Of a stretch of DNA of 46,255 nt, positions 10,437-18,283 are shown in pieces. Origin of the DNA: Mesobacillus zeae (GTDB taxonomy: Bacteria > Bacillota > Bacilli > Bacillales > Cytobacillaceae); contig NZ_QWVT01000030.1 of the NCBI RefSeq assembly GCF_003570705.1, forward strand, positions 1-46,255, written 5' to 3'. The notes beneath the pieces were generated by a model that did not search any database, had not been told where the DNA came from, and saw only the letters and a program-made list of their open reading frames with translations. Position numbers and translations under genes: made by a program. The stretch's first letter is position 1. Each line of letters starts with the position of its first letter.

Positions 10437-10670
10437 TTATGGATTAACCTCGCTTTTCCCTTTTAGCTGCTTAATCCATTGCTTAAAGTCTAATTTTTCT
10501 ACCCTTTTTGAAGTGCCAATCGAAAAGTTGGGAATACCGCCGTGTTCTACATGTGTTTGAAATAACTCATAGACCCTTCTTCTTGAAATCCCAAGAAATT
10601 GTGAAATATGCAGTGCTGTTAAAGTATCTGGTAGTGACTCCCAAGATGTATATATTTTTTTGTTATCCAT
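10437..10670 (-). CDS. Excisionase-like helix-turn-helix protein
   Basis: This 77-residue protein has a MerR/Xis-like HTH: LTALHISQFLGISRRRVYEL (about 18-37) followed by a PNFSIGTSKRVEKLDFKQWI wing, the pattern of the HTH_17 excisionase family that binds beside att sites. AGGAG lies upstream of the ATG at 10670. It is the partner of the truncated integrase downstream and is divergent from the large NTPase gene. It could also regulate the divergent promoter. Confidence 0.75.
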   Translation of the reverse strand: MDNKKIYTSWESLPDTLTALHISQFLGISRRRVYELFQTHVEHGGIPNFSIGTSKRVEKLDFKQWIKQLKGKSEVNP

Positions 10671-11029
10671 TGTAATTTTAATTCTCCTGTTCTTTTAATT
10701 TTTATAAGTTTTTAATTTGTTTGAATTAACCGGCTAAATTCTGAAAAATATTATAGCCTGTGTTTAAAGCCGTTTTAAGTACTTGGGATACATTTTTTTA
10801 TTTTTTTATGATTTTTTTATCTGAGCGGATTAATCGAGAGAGACAATAATCATTAGGGAATATGAAATGCTTTTTCAAAGAGAGAGGTTGAATGATGATA
10901 CATGTGTATAGTATTTTTTCATTGTTGCTGTTGAACTAAGCCCTAGAGGATCTTATTTATATTTCGATTTTCAGAATATCGAATTATATTGGTATATAAT
11001 GTAATGGAATAAGGTTGGAGGTTTTTGAA
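10671..11029. other. Divergent AT-rich intergenic region with operator-like repeat and mini-ORF
   Basis: This region separates the xis-like gene from the STAND gene. It holds a 15-codon mini-ORF with its own AGAGAGG site (10892-10939, product MMIHVYSIFSLLLLN), an inverted repeat TTCGAT-N9-ATCGAA (10963-10983) and a TATAAT at 10995-11000. No longer reading frame is convincing. Confidence 0.55.
10963..11000 (+). promoter_or_regulatory. Candidate promoter and operator of the STAND gene
   Basis: A consensus -10 hexamer TATAAT (10995-11000) lies 30 bases before the ATG. The inverted repeat TTCGAT / ATCGAA just upstream covers the region where a -35 would sit; no good -35 hexamer is visible, so the promoter may be activator-dependent or the repeat may bind a repressor. 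Confidence 0.45.
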
Positions 11030-14000
11030 ATGTATGATTGGAAGAGATACTGGAGACACAGGGGAGTTACAATTAATTATGATTTTGAAGGACTTTTTGA
11101 TGAAAGATTGAATTCAAATAAAATATGTCACTTATCAGATAAAGAAGATGAAAAATTATTAGTATTACTGGGTGAACCAGGCATAGGAAAAAGTAATACA
11201 TTGTTTGCTGAATATGAATGGATTAAGAAAAACCACAAGGCAATTTTTATTAATCTACGAGACTATATAGATAGAAGATGGCTTGAAGAAAAGATTACTC
11301 TGACAGATGATTATTTTGAATGGAATCAAAATAATCGGAAGGAAAGAGTTTATATTTTTTTAGATGCTATAGATGAAGCGCTTATACAGACAAAACATAA
11401 TGTTAATAATATATTGGATTATTTAGTATCCATTTATGAAGATAATCTTTTTATAAGAATGACTTGTAGATCCTCTGAATGGCCAGAATTTATTAGTTCT
11501 CGGCTTGTGGAAATCTTAAATGTTAAAAAAAGTGATTTTGAAGAAAAAAATATTTTAGTTCTAACCCCACTAACGTCAACGCAAATAGAGTTAGCTCTCA
11601 AAACTGAACGAATTAATTCTGAAATATTTTGGGGTACGGTGAAAAGTGCAAAAATATCATCTTTGACTATGCATCCTTATACCTTGAAAATGCTTTTGTC
11701 ATTATACAAACGCGATAACTCAATACCAACTTCGAAGAAAGATTTATTTAGTAAAGGTGCAGAGATATTATGTCAGGAATATAATCAAACTAGGCAATTC
11801 TATAATTCACCAACTATTTCACATAGTGATTTATTAGAAATTGCTCAAATAATAGCGTTGGTTTCAATCATTTCAAGTAATTTAAATATTATTAATTCTA
11901 CTTCGATTGAAAAAGCAAATGGATATTTAGAGTTGATAAAATTACAGCCGCAATTGGAGAAAAAATTTTCTAAGATTACATATGTATCTTTACAACAAAC
12001 GTTAAAATCAAGTCTTTTTATTGATATAGGTCAAGGTTTATATACATGGTCTCATAAGATGATTTGTGAGTATTTAGCTGCGCAAGCTATCATTACTCTT
12101 AATATAGATTTAGAAGTTATAAAAAATCTATTTGTAATTAGATTGAGAGAGTACGTTTCGATTTCTAAAGAGTATTTGGGCGTAATTTCATGGTTATTGG
12201 ATGAAAGAAAAGATTTATTAAATTTTATAATTGAATCTCAGCCTGAAATATTATTTGAAATCGAATTTGAAATCCCGATTGAATTAAGAGAAAAAGTGGT
12301 TAAAAATATTTTTTGGAAAATATCAATTGCAGACTATAAATCTAATGTTTACTTAGACAATAAGTATAAGTTTTTATATTTTGATGGAATAGAAGAACTT
12401 ATTATAGAAAATTTTGAAGTCGGAGATAATAATGCGAAGTTAGAAGCTTTAAAGATAATTCAAGACTGTAATTTAGTTAAGCTTTACTTATTTGTAGAAC
12501 AAGCTTCTAAAGAGATTAAGGATTATATGGTAATGAAAAATATCATCAAAACCTTAATTCAGTTAGCACCTAGTGAGAAAAAAATAAATGTATTGGAGTA
12601 TTTAGAATTAGAAGATCCAGATGATGAGATTACGGGAATCGTTTTAAATGAACTATGGCCAAATTTTATATCTTTTAAAGATTTATTAAAAAATATTAGA
12701 ATACCTCATAATACAAATTTTTTAGGGAGTTATAGGTCGCTATTATATAATTTGGAAAAAAGGGATTTTACAGTTGGTGAAATTTTAGATTTTACAGAGT
12801 ATATTATAGAGAATTGTAAGATACCAGATGATTATGATCTGAATAAACTGACAGATAGGTTGTATTGCTCAGCTATTAAATTGGCTCAAATAGATGAATA
12901 TAGAGATTCTATATTTAGATTTATTGAAGTTTTACTTTCTGATGATATAGAGTATGAAATCTATAGATATTTGTTTATTTTAAATACTGAAGATCGTAGA
13001 CAGTTAATTGATTATTTAATGGAAACTTCCATTCCCTTAAATAGTTATGCAGGGATTTTAAAAGTTGAAGATATAGAGTGGATTATTGAAAACTTGGTTA
13101 ATAAAAATAAAATTAGCAATTTATTAGTTATGGTAGTCAATCTATTAAAGAATGATATATATAATGACCAAGATTTATTTATGAAGCTAAATAAATTAAT
13201 TATGAATAATAATTTTAATTCTCAAATAACTTGTTGCTTATTCGATGCTTGGGAGTTAGAAGACTATTATTCAAAGCATTATAAAAGACAATATTTAGAA
13301 AGTATAAAAATGGATAAAGAAGAAAAAGTTTCAATACCAACTATAGAAGAATTAATTGAAAAAATAGATTCAGGAGAATCTTCATATTGGGTACATTTGT
13401 TACAGAATATTAGTTTGGATAATTCGATATCTTATGAAAAATTAATTTCAAACTTCGATATTTTACCAGATACATTAAAATCTAAGATTATTGTACAAGC
13501 AAAAAACATGCTGGAAATAGACTTTAATCCTAATGAGTATTTAGAAAAAAGAAATTGGTCTTATTATGAGATTAGCCTATTTTATACCTTTAACTTGGTT
13601 TTTGAATATGAAAGAGAACATATTTCTAATATTTCAAAGGAAACTTTGAAAATCTGGTTAGCAGTAATAATAAATGCCCCTATTAATACAGGAAGTGTAG
13701 AGAAAGAACAGCAGAATAAAATAACTGACTATTTGTATGATTTAATTCCAGAGGAGTTTAACGAATTAATCATTTTGAGAATTAATATAATAAACAAAAA
13801 GTCAGACTACCCATATAGATTGAGCGAAGATATAAAAAAATATGGCAACCAAGTTATTTTCGATTACCTTAAAGATAATTTGTATAAACATAAAATAACT
13901 AATAAGAATTTATATCAAGAGATTTGTCGTTTATTAATTTCAGTGGGTCATAGGGATATTATTAGTTTCTTGAAAAAAGGAATATTAAAAATGTCGAGAT

Positions 14001-15046
14001 TAGATATTGCAATTCAAACTGCAGAAGTACTGTTAGAACAGAATGAAGGATGGGAATGTGTATTTCCACAGATGATTGATTATCCAATGTTTTGTAAAGA
14101 AATTTTATTGGTAATTGCTAAATCTAGAATGAGGGATACTATATCTAATATACCAAAGCGGGATTATTTATTACTCTATCAGATGCTAGAAAATATTTAT
14201 CCTGATATTAAGTTAGATAGAGTATTTAAGGATGGTGTTATGAGTGAGGAGGATCATATTCATTCACTAAAAAATTCTTTATTAAATGCTTTAATAGATG
14301 AGGCAACTATAGCTAGTTATAGAGATATAGAAACATTGAAACGGAATTTTAGTATGTACTCATATTGGGGAAATATATTACAAAATGCTAGAGAGACGTA
14401 TTTTTCTAAAAATCCTATTAAGGTAAACCCGGAAGATTTCATTACAATATTAATGAATAGTAATTCTAGAATTGTTGAGACTGAAGAAGAATTAGTAAGC
14501 GTATTAATGAATGTACTGAATGCAGTTCAAAATGATTTACATGGTGAGAATTCTGAACTATTTTTATTGTGGATACCAAATGATAAATATATAAAGCCTA
14601 GGGGAGAAAATGAATTCTCTACATATTTAATGAATAGGATGAAACATCACGTTGAAAGACAAAATGTAATTCTAAATAGGGAGGTAGAGTGGCGACCATC
14701 AAGACCTAGTTCAGAAGGTGAGAGGACTGATATACATGTAAATGCCATAGCTCCGAATGGAAATAAAATTACTTGTATAATTGAAGTTAAAGGTAATTGG
14801 AATAAAGAATTGAAAACTGCTATGGTTAATCAATTAGCTGATAGATATTTAAAAGATTCTAGTACGTGTAGTGGAATCTATTTAGTAGCCTGGTTTGAAA
14901 GTGAAGAATGGGAAAAAGATTACAGGAAACCCCAACGCCCTTTTAAAGAAAAGCAAGTGGCGATTGATTTTTTTAATAATCAATCTGAAGAGTTAAATAA
15001 AAAGGGATATTATATAAAGCCTTACGTAATGAATTTACCTTATTAA
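11030..15046 (+). CDS. NACHT/STAND-type NTPase with C-terminal PD-(D/E)XK nuclease-like domain (candidate anti-phage protein)
   Basis: This is a 1338-residue protein. Residues about 40-210 form a NACHT-like NTPase: Walker A GEPGIGKS (48-55), Walker B VYIFLDAIDEA (107-117), an RMTCRSSEWP sensor segment (about 143-152) and LTPLTSTQIELAL (178-190). A SHKMICEYLAAQAI helix motif follows near residue 340, as in many NACHT proteins. About 400-1190 is helical, repeat-like and without recognised motifs. The end has a nuclease-like core: D1234 in TDIHV, E1252-x-K1254 in IIEVKG, Q1268 and a GIYLVAWF strand. GGAGG lies 8 bases before the ATG; an alternative TTG at 11015 overlaps it. Composition is very AT-rich (sampled lines 17% and 27% G+C), pointing to transfer. 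Defence function is inferred from architecture and island context. Confidence 0.75.
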   Translation: MYDWKRYWRHRGVTINYDFEGLFDERLNSNKICHLSDKEDEKLLVLLGEPGIGKSNTLFAEYEWIKKNHKAIFINLRDYIDRRWLEEKITLTDDYFEWNQNNRKERVYIFLDAIDEALIQTKHNVNNILDYLVSIYEDNLFIRMTCRSSEWPEFISSRLVEILNVKKSDFEEKNILVLTPLTSTQIELALKTERINSEIFWGTVKSAKISSLTMHPYTLKMLLSLYKRDNSIPTSKKDLFSKGAEILCQEYNQTRQFYNSPTISHSDLLEIAQIIALVSIISSNLNIINSTSIEKANGYLELIKLQPQLEKKFSKITYVSLQQTLKSSLFIDIGQGLYTWSHKMICEYLAAQAIITLNIDLEVIKNLFVIRLREYVSISKEYLGVISWLLDERKDLLNFIIESQPEILFEIEFEIPIELREKVVKNIFWKISIADYKSNVYLDNKYKFLYFDGIEELIIENFEVGDNNAKLEALKIIQDCNLVKLYLFVEQASKEIKDYMVMKNIIKTLIQLAPSEKKINVLEYLELEDPDDEITGIVLNELWPNFISFKDLLKNIRIPHNTNFLGSYRSLLYNLEKRDFTVGEILDFTEYIIENCKIPDDYDLNKLTDRLYCSAIKLAQIDEYRDSIFRFIEVLLSDDIEYEIYRYLFILNTEDRRQLIDYLMETSIPLNSYAGILKVEDIEWIIENLVNKNKISNLLVMVVNLLKNDIYNDQDLFMKLNKLIMNNNFNSQITCCLFDAWELEDYYSKHYKRQYLESIKMDKEEKVSIPTIEELIEKIDSGESSYWVHLLQNISLDNSISYEKLISNFDILPDTLKSKIIVQAKNMLEIDFNPNEYLEKRNWSYYEISLFYTFNLVFEYEREHISNISKETLKIWLAVIINAPINTGSVEKEQQNKITDYLYDLIPEEFNELIILRINIINKKSDYPYRLSEDIKKYGNQVIFDYLKDNLYKHKITNKNLYQEICRLLISVGHRDIISFLKKGILKMSRLDIAIQTAEVLLEQNEGWECVFPQMIDYPMFCKEILLVIAKSRMRDTISNIPKRDYLLLYQMLENIYPDIKLDRVFKDGVMSEEDHIHSLKNSLLNALIDEATIASYRDIETLKRNFSMYSYWGNILQNARETYFSKNPIKVNPEDFITILMNSNSRIVETEEELVSVLMNVLNAVQNDLHGENSELFLLWIPNDKYIKPRGENEFSTYLMNRMKHHVERQNVILNREVEWRPSRPSSEGERTDIHVNAIAPNGNKITCIIEVKGNWNKELKTAMVNQLADRYLKDSSTCSGIYLVAWFESEEWEKDYRKPQRPFKEKQVAIDFFNNQSEELNKKGYYIKPYVMNLPY

Positions 15047-15145
15047 TCCCACCTATAATACCTTTTCCCAGAAGACTTCTTACGACCTTATTTGTACCGA
15101 CTCTAGGTATGATTAGGACAATTTGCGTTCATTCGAGTCAAATTG

Positions 15146-15197
15146 AAAACACCTGAAGACGTGAGAAAACAACGTTTTTGGGTGTTTTTGTGTTTTT
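15146..15197 (+). terminator. Probable terminator of the STAND gene
   Basis: AAAACACC (15146-15153) can pair with GGTGTTTT (15181-15188) around a 27-base loop with internal ACGT pairing, followed by a T-rich run. The structure is loose but well placed about 100 bases after the stop. Confidence 0.5.
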
Positions 15198-15309
15198 AAG
15201 AAGTCGTTAGAAAAACAATAGGATTTGATTTTATTTTTGATAAGAATATGCGTTAAAGTGTCAACAGCGTTTTAATTTTCCTCTTTTTTAACGGAATAAA
15301 ATTCCCCAT

Positions 15310-16080
15310 TTACACTGTTTCTGGTGTCAGGCTGGCAGGGAAAATCCCTGCCTTTTTCTTTTCTCTCAATCGATAAGAGTCTCCTTTGATGTTAAAGGTG
15401 ACCGCATGATGTAGGAGCCGATCTAGAATAGCCGTTGCCAATACGTCATCTCCAAAGACTTTTCCCCATTCTACGTATGATTTATTCGACGTGAGAATCA
15501 TCGCCCCATGTTCGTACCTTTTGGACACCACTTGAAAAAAGAGGTTAGCGGTTATGTCGCTGAAAGGAAAGTAACCGACTTCATCCATTACCAATAAATC
15601 CGGGCGGCTCAAACGGCGAACAAGCCGGGAAATGGTGTTTTGTTTCTCCGCCTTCCGGCACTCTGCTTCCAACTCATCGGCGGTAAGGAAAAGAACACGT
15701 TTCCCTTGTGTAAGCGCTTCTACCGCAAATGAAACGGCTAAATGGGTTTTCCCTACACCGGGAGGGCCAAGCAGGATTCGATTTTCTCCGTTGGCAATAT
15801 ACCGGCAGGTAAGGGTTTCTTTCACCCGCACTTCACTGATACTGGGCTGGAACGAAAAATCAAACTCATGGATAGTCTTCGTAAAGGGCAGCTTGGCCCT
15901 TTTGACTCGTTTCTGCAATTCATTGGACTGCCGGTTCTCCCATTCCCGTAAAACAACGGTGTCGAGAAACTCAAAATATGATACATTATCTCTTGAAGCA
16001 CTTTCGACTAAGTCGTCCAAAAGGTGAGCCGTATGATTCCAGCCAAGCTGCTGTAATCGCTCTTCGAGCTGATTCTTCAT
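15310..16080 (-). CDS. istB: IS21-family transposition helper ATPase IstB
   Basis: IstB is the DnaA/AAA+-like ATPase that assists the IstA transposase in target selection. The 256-residue protein has Walker A GPPGVGKT (about 104-111), Walker [13 protein letters not shown] (about 157-168) and the [30 protein letters not shown] block that is diagnostic of IstB. Length is complete. Its ATG overlaps the istA stop (ATGA), indicating coupled translation. Composition is more GC-rich than the neighbouring STAND gene, so it arrived separately. Confidence 0.93.
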   Translation of the reverse strand: MKNQLEERLQQLGWNHTAHLLDDLVESASRDNVSYFEFLDTVVLREWENRQSNELQKRVKRAKLPFTKTIHEFDFSFQPSISEVRVKETLTCRYIANGENRILLGPPGVGKTHLAVSFAVEALTQGKRVLFLTADELEAECRKAEKQNTISRLVRRLSRPDLLVMDEVGYFPFSDITANLFFQVVSKRYEHGAMILTSNKSYVEWGKVFGDDVLATAILDRLLHHAVTFNIKGDSYRLREKKKAGIFPASLTPETV

Positions 16081-17126
16081 GCGTGATCACCATCCTCATA
16101 TAACGCATATGCGGCAAGGGGACGTGCTTCAACGTGTGAAGCTGGAGCAGTAGATGGTGAATCAGGGGTCGCCAAACCGTTGAGATTCACGTCTTTCTGC
16201 TCCCTTTCTTTTAATCCGTCATAGTGGCCAATTTGGACATGAACTGTTGCTTTGCCCGTCAGAATCGGATGCTGGGCTATGAGTTCCTGCTCATCATAGA
16301 TTTCAATGTGATGATCTAGCGTAATTTTCAGTTTCACGGTCCGTCCGGCGTAGCGAAATGGAACGGAGTACTTCTTGCCAAGGTAGGAAACAAAACAATC
16401 CCGAGTTACTTCTCGCGTTTCCCAACGACTCGTTGGAAACAGAGGCTTACATCCCCAAGGCTGCAGGAGTTTCTGTTCCTCTTCCAATCGTTGAACCGGT
16501 GGTTCCTGTGTCGTCTGGTTTGGTTTCCGATTTGCAGTGCTGTCCAGCCATTTACGGACGTTCTCATTTAAGGCAGCGAGTGTCGGTTCATGTTTACGCT
16601 GGAAGAAGTTCTGCTTGAGGTATAAAACCGTTCGCTCGACTTTTCCTTTTGTCTGCGGACGCTTAGGCCGGAAGGCCTTTGGCACGATGCCATAATAGGC
16701 GAGGAAGTCTTCGAACTGGCGGTTAAAACGAATCTCTACTGGACTATGTTTCAGCACCACCGTTTTCATATTGTCGTAGAGAATCTGTTCCGGCACGCCA
16801 TTGAAATAAGCGAACGCATTCATATGGCATTTCATGAGTGTTTCCAGCTTCATGTCCGTCGTGAACTCCACATACTTCATTCGGGAGTACCCAAGGATCA
16901 TGACGAACGCATAGACATCCTTCGGGGTACCGTCTACATCATAGGCTCCGGCATAGGCCCAGTCTACCTGCGCCTGTTTGCCAGGTGGGGTTTCATATCG
17001 TAAGGTTGCCTGTTTCTTTGGCTGCTTTCGATGCGGGCGAACGAAGTCTCGTAGAATTGTCATCTGACAAATGAGTTTAGCGAGTACTTTAATTCTGGGA
17101 TTTCTTGCTTTAAATTTCCTGACCAT
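16077..17126 (-). pseudogene. istA: IS21-family transposase IstA, N-terminally truncated
   Basis: The 349 residues retain the DDE catalytic core: D in [11 protein letters not shown] in QILYDNMKT and E in [10 protein letters not shown], plus the C-terminal beta-barrel-like region. Family members usually carry another 100 or so residues with a helix-turn-helix; here an in-frame TAA lies five codons before the first ATG, and the first 20 or so residues do not resemble the family. The DNA-binding end is therefore lost. The catalytic core has no visible disruption. Confidence 0.8.
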
Positions 17127-17264
17127 GCTGATCGTGTGTTATTACGTTAATCGGAACTGGGGAAGGATTGTTGATCAAACGGACCACCTTATCAATCTGG
17201 ATTGGTAAGTTTGGAATAACAACGAAGCTTTGTATGATATTAAGCGGATTTTGAAGAAAGAGTG
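17114..17264 (+). pseudogene. 3' remnant of an unidentified gene with an internal stop
   Basis: On the plus strand one frame reads VNRNWGRIVDQTDHLINLDW, then TAA, then continues in the same frame as VWNNNEALYDIKRILKKE before a final stop at 17264. This has the look of an ordinary protein C-terminus with a nonsense mutation. Its 5' part is missing and lies where the IS21 remnant now begins, so the insertion or a deletion probably destroyed the gene. I do not recognise the family. Confidence 0.35.
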
Positions 17265-17297
17265 ATAAGAGGGAAAAACAAATTGATAAGAAAATTG

Positions 17298-17327
17298 AAA
17301 ACCTCAAACTTTTTAGCCTGAGGTTTT
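17298..17327 (-). terminator. Hairpin after the GIY-YIG gene
   Basis: AAAACCTCA / TGAGGTTTT form a perfect 9-bp stem around a 12-base loop, 66 bases past the stop of the GIY-YIG gene on the minus strand. The arms give A and T runs on both strands, so it may work either way. Confidence 0.55.
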
Positions 17328-17392
17328 AGATAGGGGACGGTAGTTAGATTTTTGGATGAATAACTGGTATCTAATTAATATTTCTGCTTTTC

Positions 17393-17893
17393 TTATAACC
17401 AACGATAAACATCATAATCTAAAAAATCTAACTTACTTGTCCATCTAAGTCCGGAAAGCTCAGGTAAGAGATCTCTGTGATTTCCCCAATTGAGTATATG
17501 TATATCTTTTATTTCTGAATCAGGTAATGTTGATAAGCTTCTAGCATTATATGCTGGCTTATGAACATAAATCAGCAATCTCTCAGCTAAGTCAATTTGT
17601 TTTGACCACTGTTCCATTGAAGGAGTAGCAGCACCATGTAGTCGTCCAACATAAATCTTTAAATTATTAGAGTCATTTGTGTCTAGCCAATTTTCTTGAG
17701 AAATCCTTTTCCCTACTGTTTGGGAATCTGCCTTACCGATATATAAAAGAACATCTTTACCGTATACAGGATGCTTGCCATAAATCTGATAAATACCATA
17801 ATCAGTTTCTTCATTCCTTAATGAAGGTAATTCTTCTTGTTTAAATGGTCCTTCCCAATCAATTTGAATTAAAAGAGTTTTTGCGATTGCCAT
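17393..17893 (-). CDS. Standalone GIY-YIG nuclease-domain protein
   Basis: The 166-residue protein has a GIY-YIG fold signature: YGIYQIYG (about 32-39), LLYIGKAD (about 49-56), a conserved arginine in VGKRI, the metal-binding glutamate in DLAERLLIYVHKP (about 102-114) and the closing AYN. The fold cuts DNA in homing, repair and restriction enzymes. No extra DNA-binding domain is seen, so its target is unknown. It lies in the accessory island between the IS21 remnant and mqo and is AT-rich. A defence or mobile-element role is possible but not shown. Confidence 0.8.
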   Translation of the reverse strand: MAIAKTLLIQIDWEGPFKQEELPSLRNEETDYGIYQIYGKHPVYGKDVLLYIGKADSQTVGKRISQENWLDTNDSNNLKIYVGRLHGAATPSMEQWSKQIDLAERLLIYVHKPAYNARSLSTLPDSEIKDIHILNWGNHRDLLPELSGLRWTSKLDFLDYDVYRWL

Positions 17894-18283
17894 TTAATCG
17901 ACATCCTTTTAATAGAGGTTTAGCTAACAAAAAAGCCAGGATCTCTCCTGACTCAGCCACCTTAATTATACCAGAGGGATCCTGATGAGATTACAAGAAA
18001 TAGCAATTAATCCTAGTACTATGAAATTTGAAATTGATATAAGTCTTTAGGTTTGTGTGCTCCTTGGACCTTATGGAAAAGCATTTCACTTTTTTACCAG
18101 CTTTAAATAGTTTATAATTATCAGAGAATAGAAGATTATTTCATCTGTAAATAATTATAATAGAATATGATATGGTTATAATTGAGACAAAAAAGAATGT
18201 TCCTGGGTGGCGCCTTGCTTTTTGTGACACCTAAGCAGGAGTGCTACTCTTTTTTGCAAATAAAGGGGATAAGGAAGGGTATT
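17894..18283. other. Intergenic region between the GIY-YIG gene and mqo
   Basis: It contains a hairpin (17935-17952) and AT-rich sequence with a TATAAT at 18156-18161 that could belong to an mqo promoter. An in-frame extension of mqo back to 18182 is open but has no family-like sequence. This is the right-hand edge of the accessory island. Confidence 0.5.
17929..17952 (-). terminator. Terminator-like hairpin upstream of the GIY-YIG gene
   Basis: On the minus strand the hairpin CAGGA-GAGA-TCCTG plus an outer G-C pair is followed by TTTTTT, only about 35 bases before the GIY-YIG start. It is either the terminator of a lost upstream gene or a leader attenuator. Confidence 0.5.

Larger units (their letters stand above)
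15259..17126 (-). mobile_element. IS21-family insertion sequence, truncated at the istA 5' side
   Basis: The element carries istA and istB, overlapping by ATGA, in the standard IS21 order. The istB-side end may be TGTCAACA at 15259, an end beginning with TG as expected for the family (inference). At the other side the istA N-terminal DNA-binding region and terminal repeats are missing, so no target duplication can be recognised and the copy is probably not autonomous. Confidence 0.75.

Noticed and set aside
17110-17307. Minus-strand 65-codon frame next to istA
   Set aside because: It starts inside a terminator hairpin, shows no resemblance to the missing istA N-terminus, and lies opposite a more gene-like plus-strand remnant.
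17929-17990. T-box or SAM riboswitch before the GIY-YIG gene
   Set aside because: AAGGTGG on the minus strand resembles the start of a T-box, but the following ACCGCG core and a specifier stem are absent; only a terminator-like hairpin is supported.
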